Assembly (NCBI RefSeq): GCF_947488945.1
Contig: NZ_CANLBS010000023.1
Coordinates: 1 to 64,000, forward strand
Direction: 5' to 3'
DNA: 64,000 bases
Source of the DNA: an uncultured Streptomyces sp.
GTDB taxonomy: Bacteria > Actinomycetota > Actinomycetes > Streptomycetales > Streptomycetaceae
The translations under genes were made by a program, and so were the position numbers. Shown here piece by piece: positions 15,422 through 23,787 of this stretch (within the stretch, counting starts at the first letter, position 1; each line of letters starts with the position of its first letter). A model generated the notes under the pieces. It saw nothing but the letters and a program-made list of their open reading frames with translations, was not told the origin of the DNA and did not search any database.

Positions 15422-16537
15422 GTGCCTGCCATCCGTACCACCGTGCGCCGCAGCCTGGTCGCTGCCGCCGCCCTGCCGCTGCTCGCCGTGGCGCTCACCG
15501 CCTGCGGTTACGGCTCCGACTCCAAGGACGACGCCGCCCCCAAGGCCGATGCGAGCGCCGGCGGCGCGAAGCTCTCCGCCGACACCGTGAAGATCGGGTA
15601 CTTCCCGAACCTCACGCACGCCACCGCCCTGGTCGGCATCCAGGAGGGCACCTTCCAGAAGGAGCTGGGCGGCACCAAGGTGCAGTCCTCCACCTTCAAC
15701 GCCGGTCCCTCCGAGATCGAGGCGCTGAACGCGGGCTCGATCGACATCGGTTTCATCGGCCCCTCGCCGTCCATCAACGGCTACACCAAGTCCCAGGGCA
15801 AGGGCCTGCGGATCATCGGCGGTTCGGCCTCCGGCGGCGTGAAGCTCGTCGTCAACCCGGACAAGATCAAGAAGATCGCGGACCTCAAGGGCAAGAAGAT
15901 CGCCACCCCGCAGCTCGGCAACACCCAGGACGTCGCGTTCCTGAACTGGATCTCCGAGCAGGGCTGGAAGGTCGACGCGCAGAGCGGCAAGGGCGACGTC
16001 TCCGTGGTCCGTTCGGACAACAAGGTGACGCCGGACGCCTACAAGGCCGGTTCGCTGGACGGCGCCTGGGTGCCCGAGCCCACCGCGTCCAAGCTCGTCG
16101 CCGAGGGCGCGAAGGTGCTTCTCGACGAGTCGACGCTCTGGCCGGACAAGCAGTTCGTCATCACCAACATCATCGTGTCGCAGAAGTTCCTCACCGAGCA
16201 CCCCGACGTGGTCGAGGCGGTGCTGCGCGGTTCGGTGAAGACCAACAAGTGGATCAACGCCAACCCGGACGAGGCCAAGGCGTCCGCCAACAAGGCGCTG
16301 GAGACCCTCAGCGGCAAGGCGCTGGCCCCGGAGATCATCGACCCGGCCTGGAAGTCGATCCAGATCACCAACGACCCGCTGGCCGCGACGCTCAACTCGC
16401 AGGCGGAGCACGCGGTGAAGGCCGGTCTGCTGGAGGAGCCGAACCTCCAGGGCATCTACGACCTGAAGCCGCTGAACAAGGTCCTCAAGGCCGAGGGCGA
16501 GCCCGAGGTCGACAACGCCGGACTCGGCGTCAAGTAA
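15422..16537 (+). CDS. ssuA: SsuA-like substrate-binding lipoprotein
   Basis: A 371-residue lipoprotein of the nitrate/sulfonate/taurine ABC transporter family. The lipobox is LAVALTAC with Cys28, so it is anchored outside the membrane. The mature domain begins VKIGYFPNLTHATAL, typical of SsuA/TauA, and includes AGPSEIEALNAGSIDIGFIGPSPS and NKVTPDAYKAGSLDGAWVPEP. GTG 15422 has GAGGGG ten bases upstream. It is followed by its ATPase and permease. The locus is sulfate-assimilatory and no sulfonate monooxygenase is nearby in the window, so sulfate, taurine or another sulfur source are all possible ligands. Confidence 0.9.
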   Translation: MPAIRTTVRRSLVAAAALPLLAVALTACGYGSDSKDDAAPKADASAGGAKLSADTVKIGYFPNLTHATALVGIQEGTFQKELGGTKVQSSTFNAGPSEIEALNAGSIDIGFIGPSPSINGYTKSQGKGLRIIGGSASGGVKLVVNPDKIKKIADLKGKKIATPQLGNTQDVAFLNWISEQGWKVDAQSGKGDVSVVRSDNKVTPDAYKAGSLDGAWVPEPTASKLVAEGAKVLLDESTLWPDKQFVITNIIVSQKFLTEHPDVVEAVLRGSVKTNKWINANPDEAKASANKALETLSGKALAPEIIDPAWKSIQITNDPLAATLNSQAEHAVKAGLLEEPNLQGIYDLKPLNKVLKAEGEPEVDNAGLGVK

Positions 16538-16576
16538 CCCGACCGCTCCCGACGAGATTCCCAGGAGGTGACGACC

Positions 16577-17368
16577 ATGGCGATCAGTACCCTCACCAAG
16601 GCCGAGGACCGCGCGGCGGTCGAGCACACCGCACGCATCACGAACGTCTCGAAGTCCTTCGCCGGGCCCGCCGGCACGCAACTGGTGCTGGACGACATCA
16701 CCCTCGATGTCGCGCCCGGCGAGTTCGTCACCCTCCTGGGAGCCTCCGGGTGCGGAAAGTCCACGCTCCTCAACCTGGTGGCGGGGCTCGACCGTCCGTC
16801 CGCGGGGTCCATCGAGACCCCCGGCGGGCGGCCGGCCCTGATGTTCCAGGAGCACGCGCTGTTCCCGTGGCTGACCGCGGGCAAGAACATCGAGCTCGCC
16901 CTGCGGCTGCGCGGGGTGCCGAAGGCCGACCGCAGGCCGGAGGCGGAGCGCCTGCTGGAACTCGTGCGCCTCGCCGGTGCGTACGGCAAGCGGGTGCACG
17001 AACTCTCCGGCGGCATGCGGCAGCGGGTGGCGCTGGCCCGTGCGCTGGCCCAGGACAGCCGGCTGCTGCTGATGGACGAGCCGTTCGCCGCGCTCGACGC
17101 CATCACCCGTGACGTGCTGCACGACGAACTGACCCGGATCTGGCGGGAGACCAACGCCTCGGTCCTCTTCGTCACCCACAACGTCCGGGAGGCGGTCCGG
17201 CTCGCCCAGCGGGTGGTGCTGCTGTCGTCCCGGCCGGGGCGGATCGCCCACGAGTGGACGGTGGACATCGAGCAGCCGCGCCGCATCGAGGACACCGCGG
17301 TCGCGGAGCTGTCCGTCGAGATCACCGAACAACTGCGTGGGGAGATCCGCCGTCATGGCCAGCACTGA
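16577..17368 (+). CDS. ssuB: SsuB-like ABC transporter ATPase
   Basis: A 263-residue cytoplasmic ATPase. The Walker A is GASGCGKST, the Q-loop MFQEHALFPW, the signature LSGGMRQRVALARAL, and the Walker B LLLMDEPFAALD followed by the H-loop THNVREA. The proline-tryptophan 'FPW' Q-loop context is usual for nitrate/sulfonate/taurine transporters. ATG 16577 lies eight bases after a strong AGGAGG; a GTG at 16568 would overlap that site. The 3' end overlaps the permease gene by 14 bases. Confidence 0.95.
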   Translation: MAISTLTKAEDRAAVEHTARITNVSKSFAGPAGTQLVLDDITLDVAPGEFVTLLGASGCGKSTLLNLVAGLDRPSAGSIETPGGRPALMFQEHALFPWLTAGKNIELALRLRGVPKADRRPEAERLLELVRLAGAYGKRVHELSGGMRQRVALARALAQDSRLLLMDEPFAALDAITRDVLHDELTRIWRETNASVLFVTHNVREAVRLAQRVVLLSSRPGRIAHEWTVDIEQPRRIEDTAVAELSVEITEQLRGEIRRHGQH

Positions 17369-18278
17369 CATCAAGTCCGCCGAGGACAGGGCGGACGGGC
17401 CCCCGCCCGCCAAGACGCCCGCCGACGACCTCGCGGGGCTGGAAGCCGGACTCGACGCCCTGGACGCCGTCCAGGTGCGCCGGACCCCGGTCCGCGAGGT
17501 CCTGCTCGGCAAGGTCGTGCCGCCCGTGGTGGCGGTCGTCCTGGTCGTCCTGGTCTGGCAACTGCTGGTCGAGGCGAAGGTCACCGAGGACTACAAGCTG
17601 CCGCCGCCGTCCGCGGTGTGGGACAGCCTGACCGACATGTGGCTGGCCGGCACGCTGCTGGAGGTCGTCTGGACCAGCGTCTCGCGCGGCCTGTTCGGCT
17701 TCCTGATGGCAGTGGCCATCGGCACCCCGCTCGGTCTGCTGGTGGCCCGGGTGAAGCTGGTGCGCGCCGGGATCGGCCCGATCCTGTCCGGGCTCCAGTC
17801 GCTGCCCTCGGTGGCGTGGGTGGCTCCCGCCGTCATCTGGCTCGGCCTCAACGACCAGATGATGTACGCCGTCATCCTGCTCGGCGCGGTCCCGTCGATC
17901 GCCAACGGGCTGGTCTCCGGCGTCGACCAGGTGCCGCCGCTGTTCCTGCGCGCGGGCCGCACGCTGGGCGCCACCGGGCTGCGCGGCACCTGGCACATCG
18001 TGCTGCCGGCCGCCCTGCCCGGCTACCTGGCGGGGCTGAAGCAGGGCTGGGCGTTCTCCTGGCGGTCGCTGATGGCCGCGGAGATCATCGCCTCCTCCCC
18101 CGATCTGGGGCTGGGGCTCGGCCAGTTGCTGGAGAACGGGCGCAACAACTTCGACATGCCCGGCATCTTCCTGTCCATCCTGCTCATCCTGTTCGTCGGC
18201 ATCGCGATCGACCTGCTCATCTTCAGTCCGCTGGAGCGGTGGGTGCTGCGCAGCCGAGGTCTTCTCGTCAAGAGCTGA
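17355..18278 (+). CDS. ssuC: SsuC-like ABC transporter permease
   Basis: A 307-residue membrane permease of the BPD transporter family for nitrate, sulfonate or taurine. An N-terminal cytoplasmic stretch of about 55 residues precedes six or so membrane helices starting VVPPVVAVVLVVLVWQLLV. The EAA-like loop is GRTLGATGLRGTWHIVLPAALPG. ATG 17355 is preceded by GGGGAGA and is read inside the ssuB 3' end. The C-terminus FSPLERWVLRSRG is typical. The CbiX-like gene follows after eight bases. Confidence 0.94.
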   Translation: MASTDIKSAEDRADGPPPAKTPADDLAGLEAGLDALDAVQVRRTPVREVLLGKVVPPVVAVVLVVLVWQLLVEAKVTEDYKLPPPSAVWDSLTDMWLAGTLLEVVWTSVSRGLFGFLMAVAIGTPLGLLVARVKLVRAGIGPILSGLQSLPSVAWVAPAVIWLGLNDQMMYAVILLGAVPSIANGLVSGVDQVPPLFLRAGRTLGATGLRGTWHIVLPAALPGYLAGLKQGWAFSWRSLMAAEIIASSPDLGLGLGQLLENGRNNFDMPGIFLSILLILFVGIAIDLLIFSPLERWVLRSRGLLVKS

Positions 18279-18286
18279 GTCACCTG

Positions 18287-19051
18287 ATGCCCGCACCCGT
18301 TCTTCTCGTCGTCGCCCACGGCAGCCGCGATCCGCGGCACGCCTCGACCGTGCACGCGCTCGCCGCGCGGGTACGGGCGGGGCGGCCGGGGCTGCGCGTC
18401 GAGACGGGCTTCCTCGACTTCAACGCCCCGTCCGTGCCACGGTTGCTGGAGCGCCTGCACGCGCAGGGCGCCCATGACGTCGTCGCGCTGCCGCTGCTGC
18501 TGACCCGCGCCTTCCACGCGAAGTCCGACATCCCGTCGGTGCTGCACGAGGCCCGGACCCGGCTGCCCCTGCTGCGCGTACGCCAGGCCGAGGTGCTCGG
18601 TCCGTCGCCGCTGCTGCGCGCGACGCTGGAACGGCGGCTCGGCGAGGCGGGCATCACCCCCGCCGACCGGCGCTCGACCGGTCTGGTGCTGGCCTCGGCG
18701 GGCTCCACGGACCCGGAGGCGATCGCGGTGATCGCGGACATCGCGCGGGAGCTGCGGCACACCGGTTGGTGCGCCGTGCGGCCCGCGTCCGCGTCCGCCC
18801 ATTCCTCCGGCGGCTTCCCGGGGACGGGCGACGCCGTCCGGGCCCTGCGGGCGGAGGGCGTACGCCGGGTGGCGGTCGCCCCGTACGTCCTCGCGCCGGG
18901 CCGGCTCCCCGACCGGATCGTCGCGGGCGCCCGCGAGGCGGGCGCCGACATCCTCTCCGACGTACTGGGCCCCTCCCCCGAGATCGCCCGGCTGCTCCTC
19001 GACCGGTACGACGAGGCCCTGGTCACGGACCGAGCGCCGCTGACGGCCTGA
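18287..19051 (+). CDS. Sirohydrochlorin chelatase-like (CbiX) protein
   Basis: A 254-residue CbiX/SirB-family protein made of two similar halves. The first half opens LLVVAHGSRDPRH, carrying the metal-binding His, with a second conserved His in LLTRAFHAKSDIP. The second half has GLVLASAGSTDPEA in the matching place. Enzymes of this group insert cobalt or ferrous iron into sirohydrochlorin; iron insertion would make siroheme for the sulfite reductase at the other end of this operon. It starts eight bases after ssuC. Whether it is an iron chelatase or a divergent member is not settled by sequence. Confidence 0.85.
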   Translation: MPAPVLLVVAHGSRDPRHASTVHALAARVRAGRPGLRVETGFLDFNAPSVPRLLERLHAQGAHDVVALPLLLTRAFHAKSDIPSVLHEARTRLPLLRVRQAEVLGPSPLLRATLERRLGEAGITPADRRSTGLVLASAGSTDPEAIAVIADIARELRHTGWCAVRPASASAHSSGGFPGTGDAVRALRAEGVRRVAVAPYVLAPGRLPDRIVAGAREAGADILSDVLGPSPEIARLLLDRYDEALVTDRAPLTA

Positions 19052-19071
19052 CGGGGGCGGCCGTGCCGCGC

Positions 19072-19812
19072 TCAGATCACCACACGGAAGTGGGTGGTGA
19101 GCCGGTGGTCGTCGTCGAGCACGTGGAAGGCGAGCGCCGGCGGCTGGTCGCGGTCGGCGGGGGCGTCGCCCTCCCAGGGCATCCGCAGCGTCCAGGTGAC
19201 GGCGGGGCCGACGATCACCGGGCGCCCGGCGAAGACCGAGGCGGCGGCGGTGTGGGCGTGGCCGGTGATCAGCGCGACCACCTGCGGATGCGCGCCGAGC
19301 AGACCGGCCAGCCGGTCGGACTCCTGGAGCATGTAGGCGTCGGGGAGCGGGTGGTGGAGCGCGACCGGAGGCTGGTGGAAGGCGAGCAACGCCGGGGCCC
19401 CGCGCGGCAGACCGGCGAGGGTGGCGTCGATCCAGTCGAGCGTCTGCGCGTCCAGTCGCCCTTCGTCGCGCCCCGGAACGGTCGAGTCGCACATCAGGAT
19501 CGACGTGCCACCGATCCGACGGACCCGGTTGACCGGCCCGTCGGACGGCTCCTCTCCGAGGAAGGCCTTGCGGTAGGCCGCCCGGACGTCGTGGTTGCCG
19601 GGGCAGGTGAGCACCGGGAAGGGTGCCGCCAGCAGGCGGGCCGCCTCCTCGTACTCGGCCTCGGCGCCGTGGTCGGCGATGTCGCCGGTGACGAGGAGGG
19701 CGTCCACGGGGCGGGGCAGGGAGCGCAGATGGTCCATGACCCGGGCGGCCCGGCGGCCGGCCCGCTCGCCGCCGTCCAGATGAAGGTCGCTGAGCTGGGC
19801 GAGTAGCAGCAT
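19072..19812 (-). CDS. Metallophosphoesterase, CpdA-like
   Basis: A 246-residue calcineurin-like phosphoesterase. All metal-binding motifs are present in order: DLHLDGG (D-x-H, residues 9-15), TGDIADHG, GNHD near residue 75, AFHQPP and GHAH. This arrangement is shared with 3',5'-cyclic AMP phosphodiesterase CpdA, but substrate is not fixed by sequence. The ATG at 19812 is chosen because AGAGGAACC precedes it; longer frames upstream run into non-coding sequence. It converges on the CbiX-like gene with a 20-base gap. Confidence 0.88.
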   Translation of the reverse strand: MLLLAQLSDLHLDGGERAGRRAARVMDHLRSLPRPVDALLVTGDIADHGAEAEYEEAARLLAAPFPVLTCPGNHDVRAAYRKAFLGEEPSDGPVNRVRRIGGTSILMCDSTVPGRDEGRLDAQTLDWIDATLAGLPRGAPALLAFHQPPVALHHPLPDAYMLQESDRLAGLLGAHPQVVALITGHAHTAAASVFAGRPVIVGPAVTWTLRMPWEGDAPADRDQPPALAFHVLDDDHRLTTHFRVVI

Positions 19813-20009
19813 GGTTCCTCTGTCTCCTCCGACGACGGGACCTCCACGCGCGTCGGGCGCGAGCAGGACGTGCCGGGCGGCGATGGCTCCACCACCCCAC
19901 CCGTTAACGCTTACTGGTCCTTTTTCCGTGAGGAACATAGAGTGCGGCCGGGACCGCGGGCAAGAGGCCGCCCGTCGGAGGGCGGGACGGGCGGAGGGAG
20001 AGCGGTGGC

Positions 20010-20750
20010 ATGGAGAGTGGAGCGGAGCCCTCTGCGGCTCTGGCCCTGGTGAACACCGTCCGCCATGACGGGGCGGGGGGCGTGACGGACGATCTGGCGA
20101 CCGTCGGGGGGACCGCGGAGTGGCTCGACGGCCTGCCCGGCCCCTTGGCGGGCGACTCCGCCACCGATGCCGCCCTCGTGGTCGACGACCGGCTCAGGCA
20201 GGACATCGTGGCCCTGCGGCAGGCGGTCCGCGCCCTGTTCGCCCGCGCGCTCGCTCCGGGACCGGCCAGCCCCGCCGACGCCGGCCGGCTGATGCCGGCC
20301 GACCGCGCCCTGGAACTGCTCAACGCTGCCGCCGCCCGGACACCGGTCGTGCCGCGGCTGGACTGGCCGGACGGCCCGGACGCGGTCCCCGTCGTGCGGA
20401 CGCTGTCCGCGAAGCACGGCGATCCGGGCGCCCGGACCGTCGCCGCCCTGGCCCGTGCCGCCGTCGACTTCCTCGCGGGCCCCGAACGTGCCCGGTTGCG
20501 CGCCTGCACGGCCCCCCGCTGCGTGCGGTACTTCGTGAAGAGCCACGGGCGCCAGGAGTGGTGCAAGACCTCCTGCGGCAACCGCGCCCGGGCCGCCCGG
20601 CATTACCGGCTGCACCACGGTCCGGCCGACGCCGACCGGGTCGACGGGACCGACCGGGCCGACGGGGCCGGCACCGGACCGCGGTCACCGGCTACGGCGA
20701 CCCCGCCGCCCCCGGACTGTCCACATGCCGGACCGGTAGTCTCGGAATAA
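20010..20750 (+). CDS. CGNR zinc-finger protein
   Basis: A 246-residue protein with an N-terminal ABATE-type domain (about residues 10-150) and a CGNR zinc finger near 170-205: CTAPRCVRYFVKSHGRQEWC, ending SCGNRARAARHYR. CGNR proteins are thought to bind DNA and act as stress-linked regulators; function remains loosely defined. ATG 20010 follows GGAGAG. Its stop is 19 bases before the lone ABC ATPase gene, suggesting one transcript. The last 40 residues are low-complexity Asp/Pro-rich. Confidence 0.85.
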   Translation: MESGAEPSAALALVNTVRHDGAGGVTDDLATVGGTAEWLDGLPGPLAGDSATDAALVVDDRLRQDIVALRQAVRALFARALAPGPASPADAGRLMPADRALELLNAAAARTPVVPRLDWPDGPDAVPVVRTLSAKHGDPGARTVAALARAAVDFLAGPERARLRACTAPRCVRYFVKSHGRQEWCKTSCGNRARAARHYRLHHGPADADRVDGTDRADGAGTGPRSPATATPPPPDCPHAGPVVSE

Positions 20751-20769
20751 CGCATGCAAGGAGCACACA

Positions 20770-21648
20770 GTGTCCGGACCCAGCCCTGCCGCCCTCCCCG
20801 CCACCGCGCCCGGCCGGGAGCTCCCGCACCCGCCGGACACCGCCCGCCCCGGACCCGTGCCCGTCGTCCGGGCGGACGAGGTGTCCCTCGTACGGGACGG
20901 CAAGGTCCTGCTGGACGCGGTGTCGCTGACCGTGCGGGCCGGGGAGCACTGGGCGCTGCTGGGGGCGAACGGGGCGGGCAAGAGCACGCTGCTCGGCTGC
21001 CTCGGCGCGGTCACCCACCCGAGCGCGGGAACGGTGGAGGTGCTGGGCCGCAGGCTCGGCCGGGTCGATCTGCGCGAGCTGCGCACCCTGCTGGGCCACG
21101 TCGATCCGCGCCATCCGCTGCGCTCGCCGCTCACCGTCCGCCAGGTGGTGCTGACCGGGCTGACCAACTCGGTGGAACCGGTGCCGCGTCGGCGCGCCAC
21201 GGAGGAGCAGCGGGAGTCGGCCGAACGGCTGCTGAAGATGCTCGGCATGGGCGGCAAGGAGTCGTCCCGCTGGCCCGCCCTCTCCCAGGGCGAGCGAGGC
21301 CGCACCCTGATCGCCCGGGCCCTGATGCCGCGACCCCGGCTCCTGCTGTTGGACGAGCCCGCCACCGGACTGGATCTGGCCGCCCGGGAGCAGTTGCTCG
21401 ACAGCCTGGACACCCTCCGCGAGGAGAACCCGGAGCCGGCGACCGTCCTGGTCACCCACCACCTGGAGGAGCTGCCCGCCTCCACGACGCACGCGATGCT
21501 GATGCGGGGCGGACGGTGCGTGGCTTCGGGTCCGGCCGACGAGGTGCTGACCACCGAGCGGGTCAGCGACTGCTTCGGCCATCCGGTTCGGATCAGCCGC
21601 ACCGACGGCAGGTGGGCCGCGCGCGCCCGGCGGGTGTCCCGCGACTGA
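20770..21648 (+). CDS. Lone ABC transporter ATP-binding protein
   Basis: A 292-residue ABC ATPase without a permease beside it. The Walker A is GANGAGKST, the signature is LSQGERGR (a variant of LSGGQ), Walker B LLLLDEPATGLD and the H-loop THHLEELPA. A 35-residue N-terminal extension is rich in Pro. The signature and SHHLEEL-type switch resemble YlmA/ModF-like orphan ATPases rather than classical importers. GTG 20770 has AAGGAG six bases upstream. The context with a CGNR protein suggests a regulatory or translation-related role, which is inference. Confidence 0.85.
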   Translation: MSGPSPAALPATAPGRELPHPPDTARPGPVPVVRADEVSLVRDGKVLLDAVSLTVRAGEHWALLGANGAGKSTLLGCLGAVTHPSAGTVEVLGRRLGRVDLRELRTLLGHVDPRHPLRSPLTVRQVVLTGLTNSVEPVPRRRATEEQRESAERLLKMLGMGGKESSRWPALSQGERGRTLIARALMPRPRLLLLDEPATGLDLAAREQLLDSLDTLREENPEPATVLVTHHLEELPASTTHAMLMRGGRCVASGPADEVLTTERVSDCFGHPVRISRTDGRWAARARRVSRD

Positions 21649-21670
21649 CCGCGGCCCGGTGCCCGGCGGG

Positions 21671-22051
21671 TCAGTCGTCGGCCCCCTCCTCGACGAAGGG
21701 GGTGGCCTGGTGGAAGTAGAGAAGCCAGCCGGAGTCCGTCAGCCGCCACAGCGAACTCCGGTGAGCATGACGGCCCTTGGACTCAGTGTCGAAGGTGAGA
21801 TGGACCAGGTCGGGGGCGAGCTGGACGCCCCGCAGCCGGGAGGCGGTGAGCGGCGCGGGGCTCGGGGCGTCGTCGGCGACGAGCGAGGCGATGATCGCGT
21901 CGCGGTCGGAGACCGTGCCGGTGGACCCGATCTCCCGGAAACGCGGGTGGAGCAGGGTGGCGAGCAGCGCGGCGGAGGCGCGGACGCGGGGGTCGAGGAG
22001 TCTGAGCTCGCCCTCCACGGCGGCGGCGACGGCGGCCGAGGGCTCAGTCAC
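21671..22051 (-). CDS. DUF4440 / NTF2-like protein
   Basis: A 126-residue protein with an NTF2-like cone fold: FREIGSTGTVSDRDAIIASLV, LTASRLRGVQL and SLWRLTDSGWLLYFHQATP are features of DUF4440. Such proteins include small enzymes and ligand-binding proteins; no active-site assignment can be made. The GTG start overlaps the stop of the upstream DUF1697 gene (GTGACTGA), so the two are translationally coupled. Confidence 0.82.
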   Translation of the reverse strand: MTEPSAAVAAAVEGELRLLDPRVRASAALLATLLHPRFREIGSTGTVSDRDAIIASLVADDAPSPAPLTASRLRGVQLAPDLVHLTFDTESKGRHAHRSSLWRLTDSGWLLYFHQATPFVEEGADD

Positions 22052-22589
22052 GGGTCATCCCCACCAGCGCCTCGACGGTGTTCCAGTTGCGGCTGGTGGC
22101 GACGAGGCCACGGGTGACCGCGGGCCGGGACAGCGCGGCGGCGAGCTTGGACCGGCCGAGGCCGTCGGGGACGTACAGGTACAGTGCGCGGTCGCCGAGG
22201 CGGAACTCCTCGGGCAGGTGGGCCGCCGGGTCGACGGAGGCGAAGCGGGCGGGCTCGACGGGCCGGTCGTAGAAGGTGACGTGGAGCTGTCTGCCCTCCA
22301 GTTCGGCAGCGGGGAACGGGCAGTTCGCGGCCACCTGGGCCAGGTGGGCGGCGTCGCGCACCAGACAGGCGACCGAGCGGCCGAAACGGGCCTCCAACGC
22401 CTGCGCGATGCCTGCGGCCAGCGTGTCCTCGTCACCGTGGTCGCTGGTGAAGACGGCATTGCCACTGCGGAGGTAGGTGGCGACGCCGGTGTGCCCCAGC
22501 TCCCCGAGCAGCTCGCGGAGATCCGCCATCGGCACACTCGTCCGGCCGCCCACGTTCACGCCCTGCAACAGGGCCGCATACCTCGTCAT
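22044..22589 (-). CDS. DUF1697 domain protein
   Basis: A 181-residue DUF1697 protein. YAALLQGVNVGGRTSVPMAD at the start and LRSGNAVFTS are the hallmark motifs. The family is widespread in Actinobacteria, has a ferredoxin-like fold and no proven activity. It is the promoter-proximal gene of the DUF1697-DUF4440 pair and diverges from the MarR gene 141 bases away. Confidence 0.88.
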   Translation of the reverse strand: MTRYAALLQGVNVGGRTSVPMADLRELLGELGHTGVATYLRSGNAVFTSDHGDEDTLAAGIAQALEARFGRSVACLVRDAAHLAQVAANCPFPAAELEGRQLHVTFYDRPVEPARFASVDPAAHLPEEFRLGDRALYLYVPDGLGRSKLAAALSRPAVTRGLVATSRNWNTVEALVGMTRD

Positions 22590-22707
22590 GGGGCACAGCC
22601 TAGGGCGGACCCGCGAGGCTTCGGGGTTGCCGGACCGCCGGTGCGGAGCGTCGACGGCCCGCGCCGTGAGCCCGCGTCGGGGCTCGGAAAACAGTAGCCA
22701 TGGACAT

Positions 22708-22717
22708 CATAGCTATG
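22708..22717. promoter_or_regulatory. Palindromic operator candidate before MarR gene
   Basis: A ten-base perfect palindrome CATAGCTATG in an unusually A/T-rich stretch (22700-22735), 13 bases before the marR ATG. MarR proteins bind such palindromes over their own promoters, so autoregulation is likely; this is position-based inference. Confidence 0.5.
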
Positions 22718-22730
22718 TACTCTTTCTCTC

Positions 22731-23222
22731 ATGAGCATGGACGCACCCGGTCCCACCCCCGGATTCCTGGTCTGGCGGCTCGCCAACAAGTGGCGCGTCG
22801 CGGTGGACCGCGCACTGGCCCCGCTCGGCCTCACCCACGCGCAGTACGCGGTGGTCGGGTCGCTGTACGGCATGGGGCGCACCGGCGAACGGCCCAGCCA
22901 GCGCCGGCTCGCCGACCACACCGGGCTGGAGGCCCTGTACGTCTCGAAGCTCGCGCGTTCCCTGGAAGCGGCCGGCCTGGTGGGGCGGACCCGCGACCCC
23001 CGCGACCCGCGGGCGGTGCAACTCACCCTCACCGACGAGGGGCGCAAGGTCGCCGAGCGGGCCGTCACGGTGGTCCAGGAGCTGGTCGGGCAGTTGCTGG
23101 AGCCGCTGGGCGGCCCGGACGCCCAACGGGCGCGCGTCTTCACCGACGAGCTGACGGCCCTGCTCGGCGCACCTCTCGACCCATCCGTCCCGCACGACGC
23201 GACCCACCGGAGGACACCATGA
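22731..23222 (+). CDS. MarR-family transcriptional regulator
   Basis: A 163-residue MarR repressor. The winged helix is seen as THAQYAVVGSLYGM, PSQRRLADHTGLEALYVSKLARSLEAAGL and the wing RTRDPRDPRAVQLTLTDEGRKV. No Shine-Dalgarno precedes ATG 22731; ATG 22737 is an alternative, and the transcript may be leaderless. It overlaps the next gene by ATGA, so both products are made together. The ligand is not predictable. Confidence 0.92.
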   Translation: MSMDAPGPTPGFLVWRLANKWRVAVDRALAPLGLTHAQYAVVGSLYGMGRTGERPSQRRLADHTGLEALYVSKLARSLEAAGLVGRTRDPRDPRAVQLTLTDEGRKVAERAVTVVQELVGQLLEPLGGPDAQRARVFTDELTALLGAPLDPSVPHDATHRRTP

Positions 23223-23665
23223 CCACCACCGGCACCCCGCCCGCCGGCTCCCGCACCCTGGGCCTCGCCCACTACGCCGCGCGCGGCGTCCTGGAGCAGG
23301 TGCTCGCCCGGCACGACATCACCTTCCAGCAGCAGATCACCCTGCGCGCCGCGGTCACCGCCGCGGCCCCGCCGGCCAGGGACGAGCTCGTCGCACTGGT
23401 CGGGGCCTCCCTCAAGGCCGATCCGGCCGGCATCGGCGCCGACGTGGACGCGTTGCTGACCGCGCGCCTGCTGACGGAGGACGGTGGACGCCTGCGCCCC
23501 AGCGACGCCGGGCGCGCGCTGCTCGCCGCCGTCGACGCGGAGGTCGCTCCGGTCAGCAGGCGCATCTGGGGCGGCATCACCGCCGAGGATCTGGCGGTCG
23601 CCGGGCGTGTCCTCGCGCTGGTGACCGAGCGGGCCGACGCCGAACTCGCGGCGATGCGGGCCTGA
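23219..23665 (+). CDS. MarR-linked winged-helix-like protein
   Basis: A 148-residue protein coupled to the MarR gene (ATG inside its stop; GGAGGAC ribosome site). It has VLEQVLARHDITFQQQITLRAAV, a central LKADPAGIGADVDALLTARLL and GRLRPSDAGRALLAAVDAEV, which looks like another winged-helix module of the MarR type without a clear recognition helix. Such pairs occur in streptomycetes. It could be a co-repressor, a dimer partner or the ligand sensor; none is proven. Confidence 0.78.
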   Translation: MTTTGTPPAGSRTLGLAHYAARGVLEQVLARHDITFQQQITLRAAVTAAAPPARDELVALVGASLKADPAGIGADVDALLTARLLTEDGGRLRPSDAGRALLAAVDAEVAPVSRRIWGGITAEDLAVAGRVLALVTERADAELAAMRA

Positions 23666-23689
23666 TCCGTACCCGCGCGGGACACACGT

Positions 23690-23725
23690 CGGCCGCCGCG
23701 CCCCGTGGGGTGGGCGCGGCGGCCG
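23690..23725. terminator. Bidirectional terminator
   Basis: A perfect 14-bp stem (23690-23703 with 23712-23725) and an eight-base loop between the convergent MarR-linked gene and the subtilisin gene. An alternative inner pairing CCCC/GGGG exists. There is no T-run. Confidence 0.75.
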
Positions 23726-23787
23726 GGGGTGACCGGGTGGGGAGGCGGGGTGCGTGCCGTCCCGCCCGGCCGGTGGAGCGGGTGGCG

